Counted from the first letter of the stretch, positions 50,098 to 61,706 are shown. The stretch is DNA of 64,000 bases from Phaeoceros laevis (GCA_049999765.1 JBNGIQ010009000.1:158569-222568), one strand, 5' to 3'. Numbers and translations are program-made. The notes: generated by a model from the sequence alone, not told the origin.

Positions 50098-51606
50098 ATG
50101 AGGTGGACACTACAGAAGCTAGGCGTTCGGCAGTTTTTGAAGAGAAACACTTTGGAGAGGACGTTGGTTTCAAGGTCCAAGGGGAAGATAAAAACACCTA
50201 AACCAGAGAAGGAGAATGGCAGGGATCAGGCAAAAATGAATGTCTTAAAAGTCCGTGACATTATGCAGGGACAGTCATGGGACCATGACACGGAAGCTGC
50301 GCTGAGACCATTCCAAGGCTTGTTAAAGCCGTATCAAGTGAGTGAGGTTTTGAAGACACTGACGGATGCAAAAGCAGCAGTTGGTTTCTTCAAGTGGGCT
50401 GGCAGGCAGAAAGACTACACTCATGATAGCTTCACATACAATATATTGGCGAAGGTACTTGGGGCTGGAGGGCACTTCGAGGATATGTGGAAAGTGCTCG
50501 GAGATATGCAGAAACATGGGTGTGAGATGGATGCTGTTACCTTCAGCACAGTATTAACGAGCTATGGCAAGGCGAATAGGCTAAGGAGTGCAGTGAAGGC
50601 ATTTCACCGGCTGAAAGCCGATGGGATGCCGGTGAACACGGTGGCGTACAACTGTTTGATTGATCTGTTCATAAAAGGGGGAGATCCTCATCAAGCATGG
50701 GAGCTTTACGTTGGGATGCAGGAGGAAGGGTGCGAGCCTGATAAGCTCACCTACACTATTCTGATTGATGCATTGGGGAAGGACAAGAAGCTGGATGACG
50801 CTCTTGACTTGTATAGGCAGATGAAGGAGAAGGGCATTCCCTCTGATGGGGTTATATATAACGTCTTGCTAAAGGGCTTTGTAACCGCAGGGCGGATTGC
50901 TGAAGCTTTGAAACTCTTCGAGGAGATCAAGGAGAATGGTAACATTGGTGTCACCTCGTACAACACTCTCATAAACGGGTTAGGGAGGACAGGCAGGTTG
51001 AGTGAAGCCCTGAAGACCTTCGCAGAGATGGGGGAGATGGGGTTCGCCGCAAACCTGGTGACATACAACGTTTTGGTTACAGCATGTGGAAAAGCAAACA
51101 TGCAGGACAAGGCGTTCAAAATCTTTGGGCAAATGCAAGATCAGGGGATTGTACCTGACGTCATCACTTACAATGCCCTCTTGTTCGGTATCGGCAAGTC
51201 AGGTCAGATGGACAAAGCCTACAAGCTTTTTGAAGATATGAAAAAACAGGGCATTTCTCCAACTAAAGTGACTTACACAACCCTCATGCAAGCTGCGGGA
51301 TATGCTGGGCACATCGACCAGATTGTCACACTATTTGAGGAGATGAAAAGGAAAGGCGGCATCTTAGATTTGATAGCTTACAACATCGTCATAGACAAGC
51401 TTGGAAAAGCTGGGCGAGTGAAAGAGGCTTGCGAAATTTTCAACCAAATGAAGGCAGATGGATTTGCACCAGACGTGATCACTTACAATGCTGTTATGTA
51501 TGGGCTAAGAAAAGCAGGCAAAACAAATGAGGCTTACAAGATTTGTGGGGATATGGAGGCTTCTGGAATTCGTCCAAATGCCATCACCCTGTCCATCTTG
51601 AGGTAG
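50098..51606 (+). CDS. P-class PPR protein, 502 aa
   Basis: Intronless, ATG at 50098. A basic N-terminus (MRWTLQKLGVRQFLKRNTLE) fits an organelle presequence. After a leader with FFKWAGRQKDY there are about eleven 35-residue P motifs from residue about 110 to the end, with a partial twelfth, e.g. VAYNCLIDLFIKGGDPHQAW, LTYTILIDALGKDKKLDDAL, ITYNALLFGIGKSGQMDKAY. No L/S motifs and no E or DYW domain, so this is an RNA-binding stability, splicing or translation factor rather than an editing factor. The fifth/last residue pairs are, in order, N-D, S-N, N-D, T-D, N-G, N-N, N-D, N-T, T-D, N-D, N-N. By the PPR code this suggests U A U G ? C U ? G U C. It is unrelated to the DYW array. Confidence 0.92.
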   Translation: MRWTLQKLGVRQFLKRNTLERTLVSRSKGKIKTPKPEKENGRDQAKMNVLKVRDIMQGQSWDHDTEAALRPFQGLLKPYQVSEVLKTLTDAKAAVGFFKWAGRQKDYTHDSFTYNILAKVLGAGGHFEDMWKVLGDMQKHGCEMDAVTFSTVLTSYGKANRLRSAVKAFHRLKADGMPVNTVAYNCLIDLFIKGGDPHQAWELYVGMQEEGCEPDKLTYTILIDALGKDKKLDDALDLYRQMKEKGIPSDGVIYNVLLKGFVTAGRIAEALKLFEEIKENGNIGVTSYNTLINGLGRTGRLSEALKTFAEMGEMGFAANLVTYNVLVTACGKANMQDKAFKIFGQMQDQGIVPDVITYNALLFGIGKSGQMDKAYKLFEDMKKQGISPTKVTYTTLMQAAGYAGHIDQIVTLFEEMKRKGGILDLIAYNIVIDKLGKAGRVKEACEIFNQMKADGFAPDVITYNAVMYGLRKAGKTNEAYKICGDMEASGIRPNAITLSILR

Positions 51607-52780
51607 GCAAGTGGAGCCAATATCGCACATTTTGTTCGGGTGCAGAGCAAAACATTAGCTCTTCTGGAAGACCTCGCAGAGTTGGTGTTCAGGGATCCAC
51701 ACCGCAGGTGGCTGGCTATATCTGCCAACCAATTTCGCTCTAGACTTGGAAGTATCTCTCACTGACTGTGATTGAAGGTGAGTCAACAAGGTGGTCTCAT
51801 CGTTTGGTAAGCTGGAAAATGTCGTCATCACTTCCTCGTTATATATTGGAATCCACCTTCAAACCTTTGAAAGAGTTTCAGAACAGCCGAGATCAGCTAA
51901 GATAAGATATGGGAGCTGGGCGTTCCAAGTAGTCGTTCATAAAAGATCATCCTCTAATGAGATCCTAAAATTCTGTGGAATGAGAAAATGGCCAATGCAG
52001 CTTGCCTTCCAAATGGCAACCAATCTCTTTCAAACTCTCGGTAGCTAGTTTCCTGAGGTGACACATTCTTCCACACAAGTGCCAGCGTTTTGCTTCTATT
52101 TGCCTCGAGAGCTTCTGTTATCAGACGTTCTCGTCTTCACTGTTTCGAGGCACAAATATTGCGTTACTTTGCTGCCGGCACGAGCGTAGTAGCTGCACCT
52201 ACCTACCTAACCTACTTACCTAAGGGTACACGCCGGCTAGTACACATAGACCTACCTACCTAGCTACCTACCTTTGTGAGCCACAATGCTCGCATGTGCC
52301 TGTAGTGCCGGTAGACTGGTAGGTAGGTGCAAGCTGCAGCGTAAAGCGATGCTCGAGCCAAGTTAAAGGGCCCTTGCACGTGTCATTGCGTTGGGCCCAG
52401 GTGAACTACCCTTCTTCCATGCTCCCCTTGCTCCCGCCCTCCAGACTTCCATCTTCCATCTGTGACTGCGCGTAGGTCGCATATGGCCCGCTGTCGGCGC
52501 TCGATTTCGAAACGTCTTTGCTGCTGGGTGAGCTCAACAGCTCGCAATTACAGCCTCCTGCCCGTTCTGGCAAGATACGAAAGCTCCCGCAGAGAATGGA
52601 ACTGTACGGGAAGTGCCGGGCCGCATTGTTGTGTCACGCAGCAGCAAAGACGATAGGTGATAGTCTTTGCTGCCTTGCCATGGGGTAGGCAGCGTCAACA
52701 AGAAGGGAAGGAGCAAGAAGTCTTGTTTCCGGAAGCAGGAGGAGCAAGAGGCGCCGTATGCCAGGCCAATTGGCTGTAGG
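51607..52780. other. Intergenic with (CCTA)n-type repeats
   Basis: No gene. 52199-52330 has clustered CCTACCTACCTA and GGTAGGTAGG tracts. The right end is upstream of the aminopeptidase gene; the frame stays open back to 52667 without an ATG. Confidence 0.45.
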
Positions 52781-55700
52781 ATGATGGAGGATACTACCCG
52801 TCCCCCGACGTTCCTCATCGACTTGGACCTGTGGGACAGGTTCAACAGTGAGCTGCGAGCTGCCTGCCACTGGTGCACGCACCACCACACCACCACGCCT
52901 GCGGAGGCGGCCAAGCAGCTAGACAGGGGGGACGGCTGGCCCAAGGACTGGGTGTCCAGAAAGGTGAAGAATTCTACTCGGCAGTTCGGCGGCCTCTTTA
53001 TCTGCCCTGCTGCGGACTGCTCGGGGCACAACAACTCCAAGGGGGAGCGCCGTCGCCGTTGGTTTTGTCGCTTTTGCATCAACAGACACCTCGGCGTTGA
53101 TCTCAAGAACTTCTTCCAGCTGGATGAGCTGCAAGGGCGGTGGATACAAAATCCTAGCTTGATATGCTGGCATTGCCGTGCCAAAATTGGGGACGCCTCC
53201 TGCGTCAATTGCCCGCAGAAGCACACCAAGAGGTCCAAGAGGGCTATCGATGCACCGGTGGCTGCGGTCCCGGTCTCGTTCTTGGGAGCTGCTGGAGATA
53301 TTCACTTTCAAAGCGCAGGGAACGACGCAGTCGGGGCACAGTCCCGCAGTGTTCAAAGCGTGGACGACAAGAGTTATGTTACTGCTGAAGTCCGGCTGCC
53401 TCCTCCGCATCACACCACTTCGTCAGCCGCCGACCTTCGCTTTCTGACTTCTGCGTCTCAGCAATCGCGGTGGTTCTTTTCTGATAAGGCAGGCGATCAA
53501 TTGCCGATATTGCTTGTTATCTCTCAATTCGTGCAACTTTCTTCATATCCAGACTGCTCACAGTTCTGCGGCTTGCTTCGCCAGGGGTTTGCCTCCGGAG
53601 AATTGCAGGCGCAGGGCTCGGTTATTCAAAGCTTGCTTAATTTTGTAAACAATTCGTGCACACCCTTTCATGCGACAGGTACTGAGGTGTATTAAATGCG
53701 CGTCTCAATGAGCCAATGAGAAGACAAGCCTTCCTGTTTATCCGGCTTACTAACTCCCATCCTCTGGCTGTTACATNNNNNNNNNNGACAGGTACTGAGG
53801 TGTATTAAATGCGTGCAAGAATCTGAAATTTTTTTGTCGTTGCTTCCTGTTTATCCGGCTTACTAACTCCCATCCTCTGGCTGTTACATTGCAGCTGAGG
53901 CCAGAAAGCATCTGTTAGGGATAGGATTTCAACAATTAAGTGAATGCGAGGAGTGGCAATTGCAGCCAGGGGGACGCTATTTTTTCACCCGAAACATGTC
54001 TTCCATATATGCCTTTGCTGTGGGCAGAAAGTAAGCTCTCCCTTGTGGCCTCCATGTACCTCTTCTCTTCCTTTTTGTCTCGTAAAAGTGTGCGTGACTA
54101 AAGTCTTAGGTGAAGGACGAGTCCTTAAAGATTGTCAGGCTCCTTCAGTGAGAGGGAGTTTACTGTTCGCTCCTGCTACTTGCTCTAACAGACTTCGCTG
54201 CTTTAGTGTTGCTGCAGATTCAAGCCTGGGAGTGGCTTTCATGTCTTAGCAGCACACATGGACAGTCCCTGTTTAAAACTGAAGCCTGTCTCAGCATCAT
54301 CCAAAGGCAAATTTTTACACGTGCGGGTTCAAACATATGGGACAGGTTTATGGCATACATGGTTTGATAGGGATCTAAGCATCGCTGGTCGCGTTCTTAT
54401 TCGACGGAAGGGTGGTGAACTGGCTCATGAGCTTGTGCGGATTCGGCGCCCCATTTTGCGAATTCCCACTGTGGCCTTCTATTCTGAAAGGTTAGTGAGG
54501 CATCTCTGTCTGTGCCAAGCTGGCAGTGGTTTCCTGCATGTGTGGATGAAAAGCTCATTTGAATTGGCTCAACCACAAGAGAAAGTAATTAATAAAGCAG
54601 GATGGTTGCTTCAAAGGTCTGAAACTGGAGACAAGAGTGAGATGGATTCGCAGCTGGCCCCTTTGCTAGCAATGCAAATAGAGGCCGAGCTTACCATGTC
54701 TGGTGAATCGGGCTCTACAATTCAGGCTGAGCACAGTATCTCCCCTAACTACTCTCCACATGAAGCCCATCACCCAGTTCTGCTCCAGGTAGGCTTTTGT
54801 GAAGTTGACATGTCTCTGAGTTTATTTTCCTTCTATATTCTGTTCAGTACTCATCTGCCTCCCTAAAACAGGTTCTGGCAGACGAACTCAAATGCGAGGT
54901 GAGCGAAATTGCAGATTTTGAGCTCAGTGTGTATGATACACAACCAGGCTGTGTTGGAGGTGCACGTGATGAATTTGTGTTTTCGGGCAGGCTTGATAAC
55001 TTGGCCTCCTCCTTCTGTGCACTTTGGGCTCTGCTGGAGACGTGCTCAGACCCTGTTGCTTTGGCTGAGGAGAGCTCAGTCCGTATGGTGGCTCTTTTTG
55101 ACAACGGGGAGGTAAGGTCTCCATGGTGATGACCTGATACAAGATGTCAAAGCAATAATCTTATGCAGCTTCGAGGTACTTTGTCTCTGACCCCATCAGA
55201 TGTTAAAAATTTGGTGTCTTTTGCAGGTTGGATTGGACTCTGTTCAGGGCCCTGGTCCTCAAACGATGTTTCAAACTATGACTCGAATTGCGAGATGGCT
55301 TGCACGTGGGTCGAATGGGGAAGGCATTGTTGAAAGATCTATACGGCGTTCATTTATTGGTAAGAGTTTGTTAGATTTTGCATTATCCAGCAGGTCTCCA
55401 AACAGAGATGATAGTGGTTTCGGTGTATGAGATGCGAATTTGCAATTTTTGGGTGGATATCGATACATCAGATGATCAAGTAGACAGAATTAAGGTGGGC
55501 AAACTGGTGTTGCTGGCTACAACAGTGTCTGCAGATATGGCACATGCGTGGCATCCAAGTTACACCACAAGCAGTGAAGAACATCATCATCCAAAGATGC
55601 ACGAAGGGCTGGTAATAAAGCATGATGTCAACCAAAGCCATGCCACAGATGCTATCACTTCTTTCCTGTTTAAGGAACTGGCCAAGCGAAGCTGCATCCC

Positions 55701-56098
55701 TACACAGGTTTGACGCTAACCTTCATGTAAAGGTCTTATGGTGCCAAGGAGAGCATTGTTCTGAGCTGACTGCAGATCCATTGTCGATGCAGAGTTTCCC
55801 TGTCATGCGAGATGTGGGGTGCTGTTCCACTGTTGATTCGATATTGGCTTCAGGGTACGGCATCCGAGTTGTGGACTGTGGCTTGCCACAACTGTCAATG
55901 CACAGGTAACTGAAACGTCGACTGTGCGTCCTGTACTTTGGAGTCCGTCATATGTTCAACTTGTTAATACATGTGCGCACTGAGCGCAGTGTGCGGGAGA
56001 TGTGTGGAACTGAGGACATAGAGGCAGCTGTTCGGCACTTCAAGGCCTTTTTTGCAGATTTCACTTCTTTGGAAGATCAACTTAGAGTCGACATCTAA
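52781..56098 (+). CDS. DAP1: Aspartyl aminopeptidase (M18) with Cys-rich N-terminal extension, nine exons
   Basis: Model: 52781-53678, 53895-54030, 54218-54490, 54617-54788, 54872-55111, 55227-55359, 55526-55707, 55793-55905, 55990-56098 (751 residues; all phases agree). The M18 part starts near the end of exon 1 (LLNFVNNSCTPFHAT) and continues FFTRNMSSIYAFAVG, AAHMDSPCLKLKPVSASSK, TYGTGLWHTWFDRDLSIAGR, DEFVFSGRLDNL, LFDNGEVGLDS, SADMAHAWHPSY and GLPQLSMH, ending in the M18 C-terminus. These enzymes form dodecamers that remove N-terminal Asp/Glu. Zinc-ligand positions His (AHMD), Asp (RLDN), Glu (GEVG), Asp (SADM) and His (SMH) are present. The catalytic Glu of the usual EEVG pair is Gly, and the NDMPCGST block is degraded (RDVGCCST). 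About 275 residues precede the enzyme, with zinc-finger-like Cys pairs. Intron 1 contains an assembly gap. The 126-nt intron 3 is in frame and could be retained. Confidence 0.8.
53674..53889. repeat. Duplicated intron sequence on both sides of a gap
   Basis: GACAGGTACTGAGGTGTATT and CTTCCTGTTTATCCGGCTTA...CTGTTACAT occur in the same order at 53674-53776 and 53787-53889, separated by ten N. The middle parts differ. This looks like two haplotype or contig ends placed side by side. Confidence 0.85.
53777..53786. other. Assembly gap (10 N)
   Basis: Ten N inside the first intron of the aspartyl aminopeptidase gene, between two near-identical ends. Confidence 1.
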
Positions 56099-57552
56099 CT
56101 GGCGACTGGTTCAGGCGGCCCCATCAGCTGGCGTGAATCATAAATTTTGGTGCTCACAATAGGCTTCCATTTTGGAGGGCTTGATCCTGTTGGGTCGTAC
56201 AGCAGATAGAATGTAACTTCGGGAGTGAAGTCATCCGATGCCCCCTTTTCCAGCTGTGGAATTCTAACAATACTGATATTTTTAGCCCTGGCCCAACAGT
56301 CCAGTGGTTATTCTCGTAGGCAATGAGAACTTCCGGTATCCTTTCCATTAGGAGGTAACTTTTGCTCACAGTAACCAACTACAGAGGACACCACAAGATT
56401 CAAGGGTACGTCATTTCATAGTAAACTCGAATAGGTTTAGAGAGACCCTGCAACGGTGCTTGCGCAATCTGTGAAACCCAGGGAGTAGAACTGGTCACAT
56501 TCTCGCAACTACAGCGGAGGGTTATCTAAATTGGAAATCCCTTTGCTAAGGGAAGGACGAGTCCGCAAGTGGTACACACACCATAAATAAAGTCTATCTA
56601 CCTGATAGCAATATGGTCTCCAAAGCTGCTGGGAGAATGCCTATCATCGATTGCAATGCTCATTGTTGCGAGAATACGAATGTCTTTGAAAATCTCGTCT
56701 CTTGCTGCTCTGTCAAGTCAGGATTGTGCAGTCAAAAGTGTGCCATATGCCCACCTCTCTGCATATGCGGGAAACGCACGTCCCGTTACGATCTCTGAAA
56801 CTTGTAGCGCCAGTTCCAGAACGCAATTCAAGGAGGGTGGATACCCTGTGCTTCCGACACAGATGTGTCGGGAGGGGGGGAGGGGGGGGGGGGCACATGG
56901 CGTCCAGCCTCCTCGAATGTAAGTTCTCACCCCCCTCTACTCCCGAGCATCTCTTGCATTTCCCAAGCTGCCCTCATTTTCAGGATTGAGGATCGGAAGG
57001 GGCGAACATTGCAGCGATGCAGGAGCTCACCAGCCCCGCCAATTACGGCAACAACGGATCCCAGCTATGGTGCAGTTATCCCGCAAATCTACGCCTCCAT
57101 TCCAGCATCAATTGCAGTCGCCTGACTCTTCTAGCCTTCACACTGTGAAATGCTCTCCACCATGATGTCGTGTTCCCTTTTTTATGTTTACATGGACTGC
57201 TTTGTCCAGAAAATGCGTAAATGGAGAGGAATGGGCTGGCTCATGCATGCTCTAGCAAATATGGCGCTTCCTCAGGGCTGCTGTATCGCTTCCTAAGCCC
57301 TTCTTTGGCATGGCCTGCTCACCAGCTGGACCAACCTCATTTTATCGGTCCGATGCAGAAGTGCCTGTATGAATCGGACCCACAGCTAGTTGCTCGACCT
57401 CTTATTCCCTCACGGACCCTTACTTCCCTTGCCTTCCAGGTGGCTCAACCATCCTGGGTGAGGCGGGATCTGAGGCAGGTGATGGCTCAGATGCCCTCCT
57501 ACGTGATAAGAGGCTCGGGCCTCCAGTTGAGCTTGTTTTCTTATCTTTTGAC
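56099..57552. other. Intergenic between convergent DAP and aminoacylase genes
   Basis: No gene recognised. A G-rich tract (about 56870-56893) lies here. Presumably holds the 3' UTRs of both genes. Confidence 0.45.
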
Positions 57553-59376
57553 TCATGTTGGTGGATATCCATCCCATGTGAGCAATTGGGTAGCCGTACG
57601 TATCTGTTCGTGTGAGCCCGTGAAACTGGAAAAGGCCTTCAGTATCTCTTCATATGCTGGGATCCCCTTGAGGTAGACCTTCGCATTTAGAAACTGCGAA
57701 AAGGAGTTTAGTGCATCAGATCGAACAGGCTAACCTGGGTTTGCACAAAAGCAAAGGAATTTTGAATGGAGGTACCTCATTGTCTTCGTGTAGTAGAATT
57801 GGAGTATTGGCTATGGGAGAGAACCCAAAAGCTGGAATCTTCAAAGCTCTGATCAGCCGAGAGTCAGTGGCAGCTGGGAAAATCTCAGGCTCTTTGATTA
57901 TACCGCCGGCATCCTTTACTGCCTTCTTAAACAGCAACCACCATGGATTCGACTCATTCGCCACTGTGATTGCCAACTCCACCGAAAGGTTTGAGATTTT
58001 CTGAATATACTGAGCACCTGCAGTCAGTGGAAGTTTGTGGGCACATAGAGGAAGGTAGGCTAGAGGCAGACTTCAAGTGCTCACCTCAAAAGACATGTTT
58101 CTGGAAGCAGGTGCCCACTCTTCTGCAATCCGCCTTTCAAGGGAAGCTGCATCTGCAAAGGGGGGTACTCGGATATCAAACCCTGCCTCTGCCTCTGAAG
58201 GCTGAACATTCGAGACATAACCCTGGATGTCCAGTAGGACAATTGGTCAACCACAGTTTTGAACACTGTCTCGAGAGCTTCGCAAAATATCCACCCTGTA
58301 TCAATGGTAGTTCAGTCAAGTGAATAGGAGTGCTGGTCTCACAGTTGGTGTTAGTGTACCAGCTCTGAGGTACACAGGATTGACCGAGATGACCTCCCCT
58401 TCTGCAGCTAACCCCGCCTTCCAGAGATCCAGTTGAGATGCTCGAAAGCTGGTGATTGTGTCTAGGCTCTTAAAAAGGTTTTCAAGAGCACTATTATCAT
58501 ACAACCTTGACCCATGGCCAGAACTTCCGGTTGACTTGATTGTCAACCACCAAGGAGACCTGAAGGAACAGAGTTGGACATGTAAGACACTGATCACTGC
58601 CATTTGTTTCTGAAACATTCGTCAAAAGCAGGTAAAAGACCACCAAGAGGACCTAAAGGAACAGAGCTGGACATGCAAGACACTGGTCACATGTAGAGCC
58701 AGTGGTTTCTTGAACATTCGTCAAAAGCAGGTCAAAGGTATTAGCATTCAGGTACTGACCTTTCACCGTTGAAGACCCTGTAGTTTTCCCCCTCAGATGC
58801 CAAGCCCTCATCAAAGGACACGCCCACATTGAGAGAGGTGAATTCCTCGGAATCAGCAAATGTGACAAATCCAGCTTCCCCCCCGATCTCCTCATCCGGA
58901 ACAATGGACAGATGTATTGTCCGAACAGGTTTGAAACCAGCTTGCTTCAGGTTCCTGATGGCTTCCAGGTACTGCATAGTGACACATTTCATGTCCTGAG
59001 CCCCCCTTGCGTAGATGTCACCGTTCGCCTCCATGAATGCTTCGAAAGGGTCATGTTTCCAGTTGTCCTCGTCGACCTTCACCACATCCATGTGGGAGTT
59101 GAGAAGGATCGATGGGAGATCTGGACTGGTCCCTTTCCATGTCAGAATGAGAAGAGGCCGGCCTTTCACGTACTCCACCACCTTAGAGCTCAATCCCCCA
59201 ATCGAATCTGCTTGCCTTTGCAGAAACTTCACAGCGGAGATATAGTCCGGATCAGGCTGTACTGTCCTGATGCGTAAATACTGCCTGAAACGTTCTACAG
59301 CTTCGTCCGGAGTCCCTCCTGCTGCTGGTGACAGCAGGACCATGAGTAGCAGGCAGATGATACCGAGGGCACTCAT
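57553..59376 (-). CDS. ACY1: Aminoacylase-1-like M20 metallopeptidase, five exons
   Basis: Minus strand model: 59376-58760, 58559-58343, 58222-58085, 58009-57776, 57693-57553; 1347 nt, 448 residues, normal family length. An N-terminal hydrophobic segment (LGIICLLLMVLLSPAAGG) suggests a signal peptide, as in plant homologues. Family blocks: FRQYLRIRTVQPDPDY, SILLNSHMDVV (Zn His), YARGAQDMKCVTMQYLEA (Zn Asp), VPDEEIGGEAGF (catalytic Glu and Zn Glu), SFDEGLASE (Zn Glu), SPWWLTIKSTGSSGHGSRLY, ISVNPVYLRAGT, PSEAEAGFDIRVPP, ESNPWWLLFKKAV and PILLHEDNE (Zn His). It should hydrolyse N-acyl-L-amino acids. An ATG 15 codons upstream (59421) is in frame; 59376 was chosen because the signal peptide starts there. 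It is divergent from TRM7. Confidence 0.92.
58549..58737. repeat. Tandem duplication of about 95 bp across an exon-intron border
   Basis: CACCAAGGAGACCTGAAGGA...ACATTCGTCAAAAGCAGGT is followed by a second copy (CACCAAGAGGACCTAAAGGA...ACATTCGTCAAAAGCAGGTC). The first copy contains the splice acceptor and first codons of aminoacylase exon 2; the second lies fully in the intron. Confidence 0.85.
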
Positions 59377-59746
59377 TGTGGAAGTTGTGCTGCACACTGC
59401 CTTCAGGAAATTGCTACACACTCATCATTCTGATTCTCGTATCACATCATATCCAACGACAAAGCGGATCCCGCACGACTTTAAGAGAGGCAGTTGGTGA
59501 TCACAGGACGGCGTCCGAGGTATGATGACGTGAAACCATTCGACGTAATGACGAGTAATAAAATGCTTACAGTCGACTGCCTGCACTGAAACTTTTTTAT
59601 CATCGAAGTCTAGTCCTCAAGTTATCACCGTCTCGAGTGATTAACTCGTGGCTTGACTCTGTACTAGTCGCGCTCAAAGAACCAGCTAGTCGGAGCTCCG
59701 GTTGGGGTTACTCATGAAAGAGCCGACAACTTGAGCCGCAGGAGTT
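59377..59746. promoter_or_regulatory. Shared head-to-head promoter of aminoacylase and TRM7
   Basis: Only about 370 bp separate the two divergent start codons, so both promoters and 5' UTRs must lie here. No clear TATA box in either direction. TGATGACGTGAAACC at about 59522 contains a TGACG/ACGT bZIP-type core. Confidence 0.5.
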
Positions 59747-61706
59747 ATGGGGAAGGCCTCAAAAGACAAGCGGGTCTGCGATTGCCTTTGAATTTTCTGT
59801 TTTTTATTTCTCGTGCCCTTTGGCAATGTTGAGTTCTCTGGCTTGGAAAGGTTGCCACACGGCAGCTGCTGGAGTTTGAATTCGTCCCTTGACATTGCGC
59901 TTTTTGTTTGTTTGTCCTTGTTTGTGTCCAGGACATCTATTACCGCAAAGCTAAAGAAGAGGGGTGGCGAGCTCGCAGTGCATTCAAACTTTTGCAGATA
60001 GACGAGGAGTTCAGTATCTTGGAGGGTACTCCATCAGGACTCCTCCACCTACTGATGTTTTGACTCCAGACAGAAAAATTTGCAACACTGAGAAATTGGG
60101 GTTTTATGTCACAGATGTTAAGTGCGTGGTTGATCTTTGTGCTGCACCTGGAAGTTGGAGCCAGGTAATTTCTCTGCCAAAATGCTTTTCTTTGAGGTGC
60201 TCTCACATGTGGCCCTGTATACTGCCAGCTGAGAACGCATTTTTCGCTTTTTGACAGGTTTTGAGCAGGAAGCTATATGTTCCAGTCAAGGAGGCTGCTG
60301 ACTCCAGGTTCGACTTCCTAGAGTTGTCAAGGCAGCAAAAGTTGCTCATGCTTTTGCCTGGCTTGACACTTTAGGTTTGCAAACACTCATGTTCAAGTAT
60401 TCTACCACAAGCAAATCACTGGCATTTGCTTATAGGATGTCAGTCTCGATGGACGGTTATGAGTCAGAGGATCTGTTTTCTTGATAATCAGGAATGAGGA
60501 TCTGCCCCTGATTGTGGCAGTGGATCTGCAACCTATGGCCCCAATTGAAGGGGTTATTCAAGTTCAAGGAGATATCACAAGTGCACGCACTGCCGAGCTT
60601 GTATGTCTCCAGCGCCTGAGCATTCTTTAGCTGTGTAAGACTGAGTACTTGTGCTTTCAGATCGGCTAACCTTGGAGAATATTGTCGTTGCTTCTCACAG
60701 GTGATCAACCACTTTCATGGGCGGAAAGCAGATCTAGTGGTTTGTGATGGCGCTCCTGATGGTATTTTTTTTCAGCCACATGATCTTTCTGATTTTTTGG
60801 CAATAGCATGGGCTACATCAGGTTCATCACCGTTTGCTCAATCAACCTCTGCTTGCGCAGTGACTGGGCTTCATGATATGGATGAGTTTGTGCAATCACA
60901 GCTCATACTTGCGGTAAAAAATCCATACACCTTCCAGGTTAAGAGGGATGCACTTATTAGTGTTCGTTGCACCATTGGAGATGCTTATACCTGTGTTACA
61001 GGCACTGACGATCGTGACTCACGTTCTGAGAGAGGGAGGCAACTTTGTGGCGAAGATATTTAGGGGAAAGGATATGAGTCTCCTCTATTCACAGGTAGAC
61101 TGACATCACAGCTTCATTTCTGGAACTCTATCTGGCAAACTATTTGGCACTTCTCTTCAAGGCCCCCTTTATTGCAGTTGAAGGTGTTCTTCCAGACAGT
61201 AACCATTGCAAAACCAAAGAGCAGCCGAAACTCCAGTATCGGTGAGAAATTATTTGTCTCTGTACATTCCTGGCTTTTTTGTATGCGAACGAGCTGATAA
61301 CATAACGGATGAATGGCTGGCAGAGGCATTTGTGGTCTGCGAGGACTTCAAACTCCCAGAGGGCCTGGATCCCAGCGAACTACGGAAACTGCTTGCCAGT
61401 TCCACTGAGGATGACTATGGTAAGTAATCAAGCAATAACTCCCCCCCTCATCCACACCACAGAATGTGGGTTATCTTTAATTGTCCCATGGTTGTCATCT
61501 TTGCAGATTGTTCCAGTGCAAGGCTAGAAGGCCCCAACAAGATAATCATCCCATTCTTAGCTTGTGGGGACTTGTCTGGGTACGACGCAGACCAAAGCTA
61601 CCCTCTCCCGAGAAACAGAGAGTCCTTAGCCCCAACTCAGCCCCCCATAGCTCCTCCATACAAGACTGCCATGGAACTCGGTAAGCAGGGATCCAAGAAC
61701 ACGTGA
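59747..61706 (+). CDS. TRM7: tRNA 2'-O-ribose methyltransferase, TRM7/FTSJ1 type, eleven exons
   Basis: Model: 59747-59773, 59932-60025, 60115-60164, 60258-60307, 60492-60600, 60701-60761, 60861-60913, 61002-61094, 61178-61241, 61324-61419, 61507-61706; 897 nt, 298 residues, all phases consistent. It reads [49 protein letters not shown] (SAM-binding motif), [86 protein letters not shown] and [19 protein letters not shown]. The K-D-K-E set expected of FtsJ enzymes is present (K in FKLL, D in CDGAPD, K in AKIF, E in EAFVV). Members methylate positions 32 and 34 of the anticodon loop of some tRNAs with partner proteins (Trm732/Trm734 in yeast). C-terminal [11 protein letters not shown] is typical of the family. 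Confidence 0.94.

Noticed and set aside
54491-54616. Reading straight through DAP intron 3 as coding
   Set aside because: The stretch is in frame but its protein does not match the M18 family, and GT/AG sites remove exactly 126 nt to restore the expected sequence. Retention cannot be excluded.
57221-57676. 151-codon plus-strand open frame with its own ATG
   Set aside because: Its 3' part is antisense to the last exon of the aminoacylase gene, and the sequence has no recognisable protein features.
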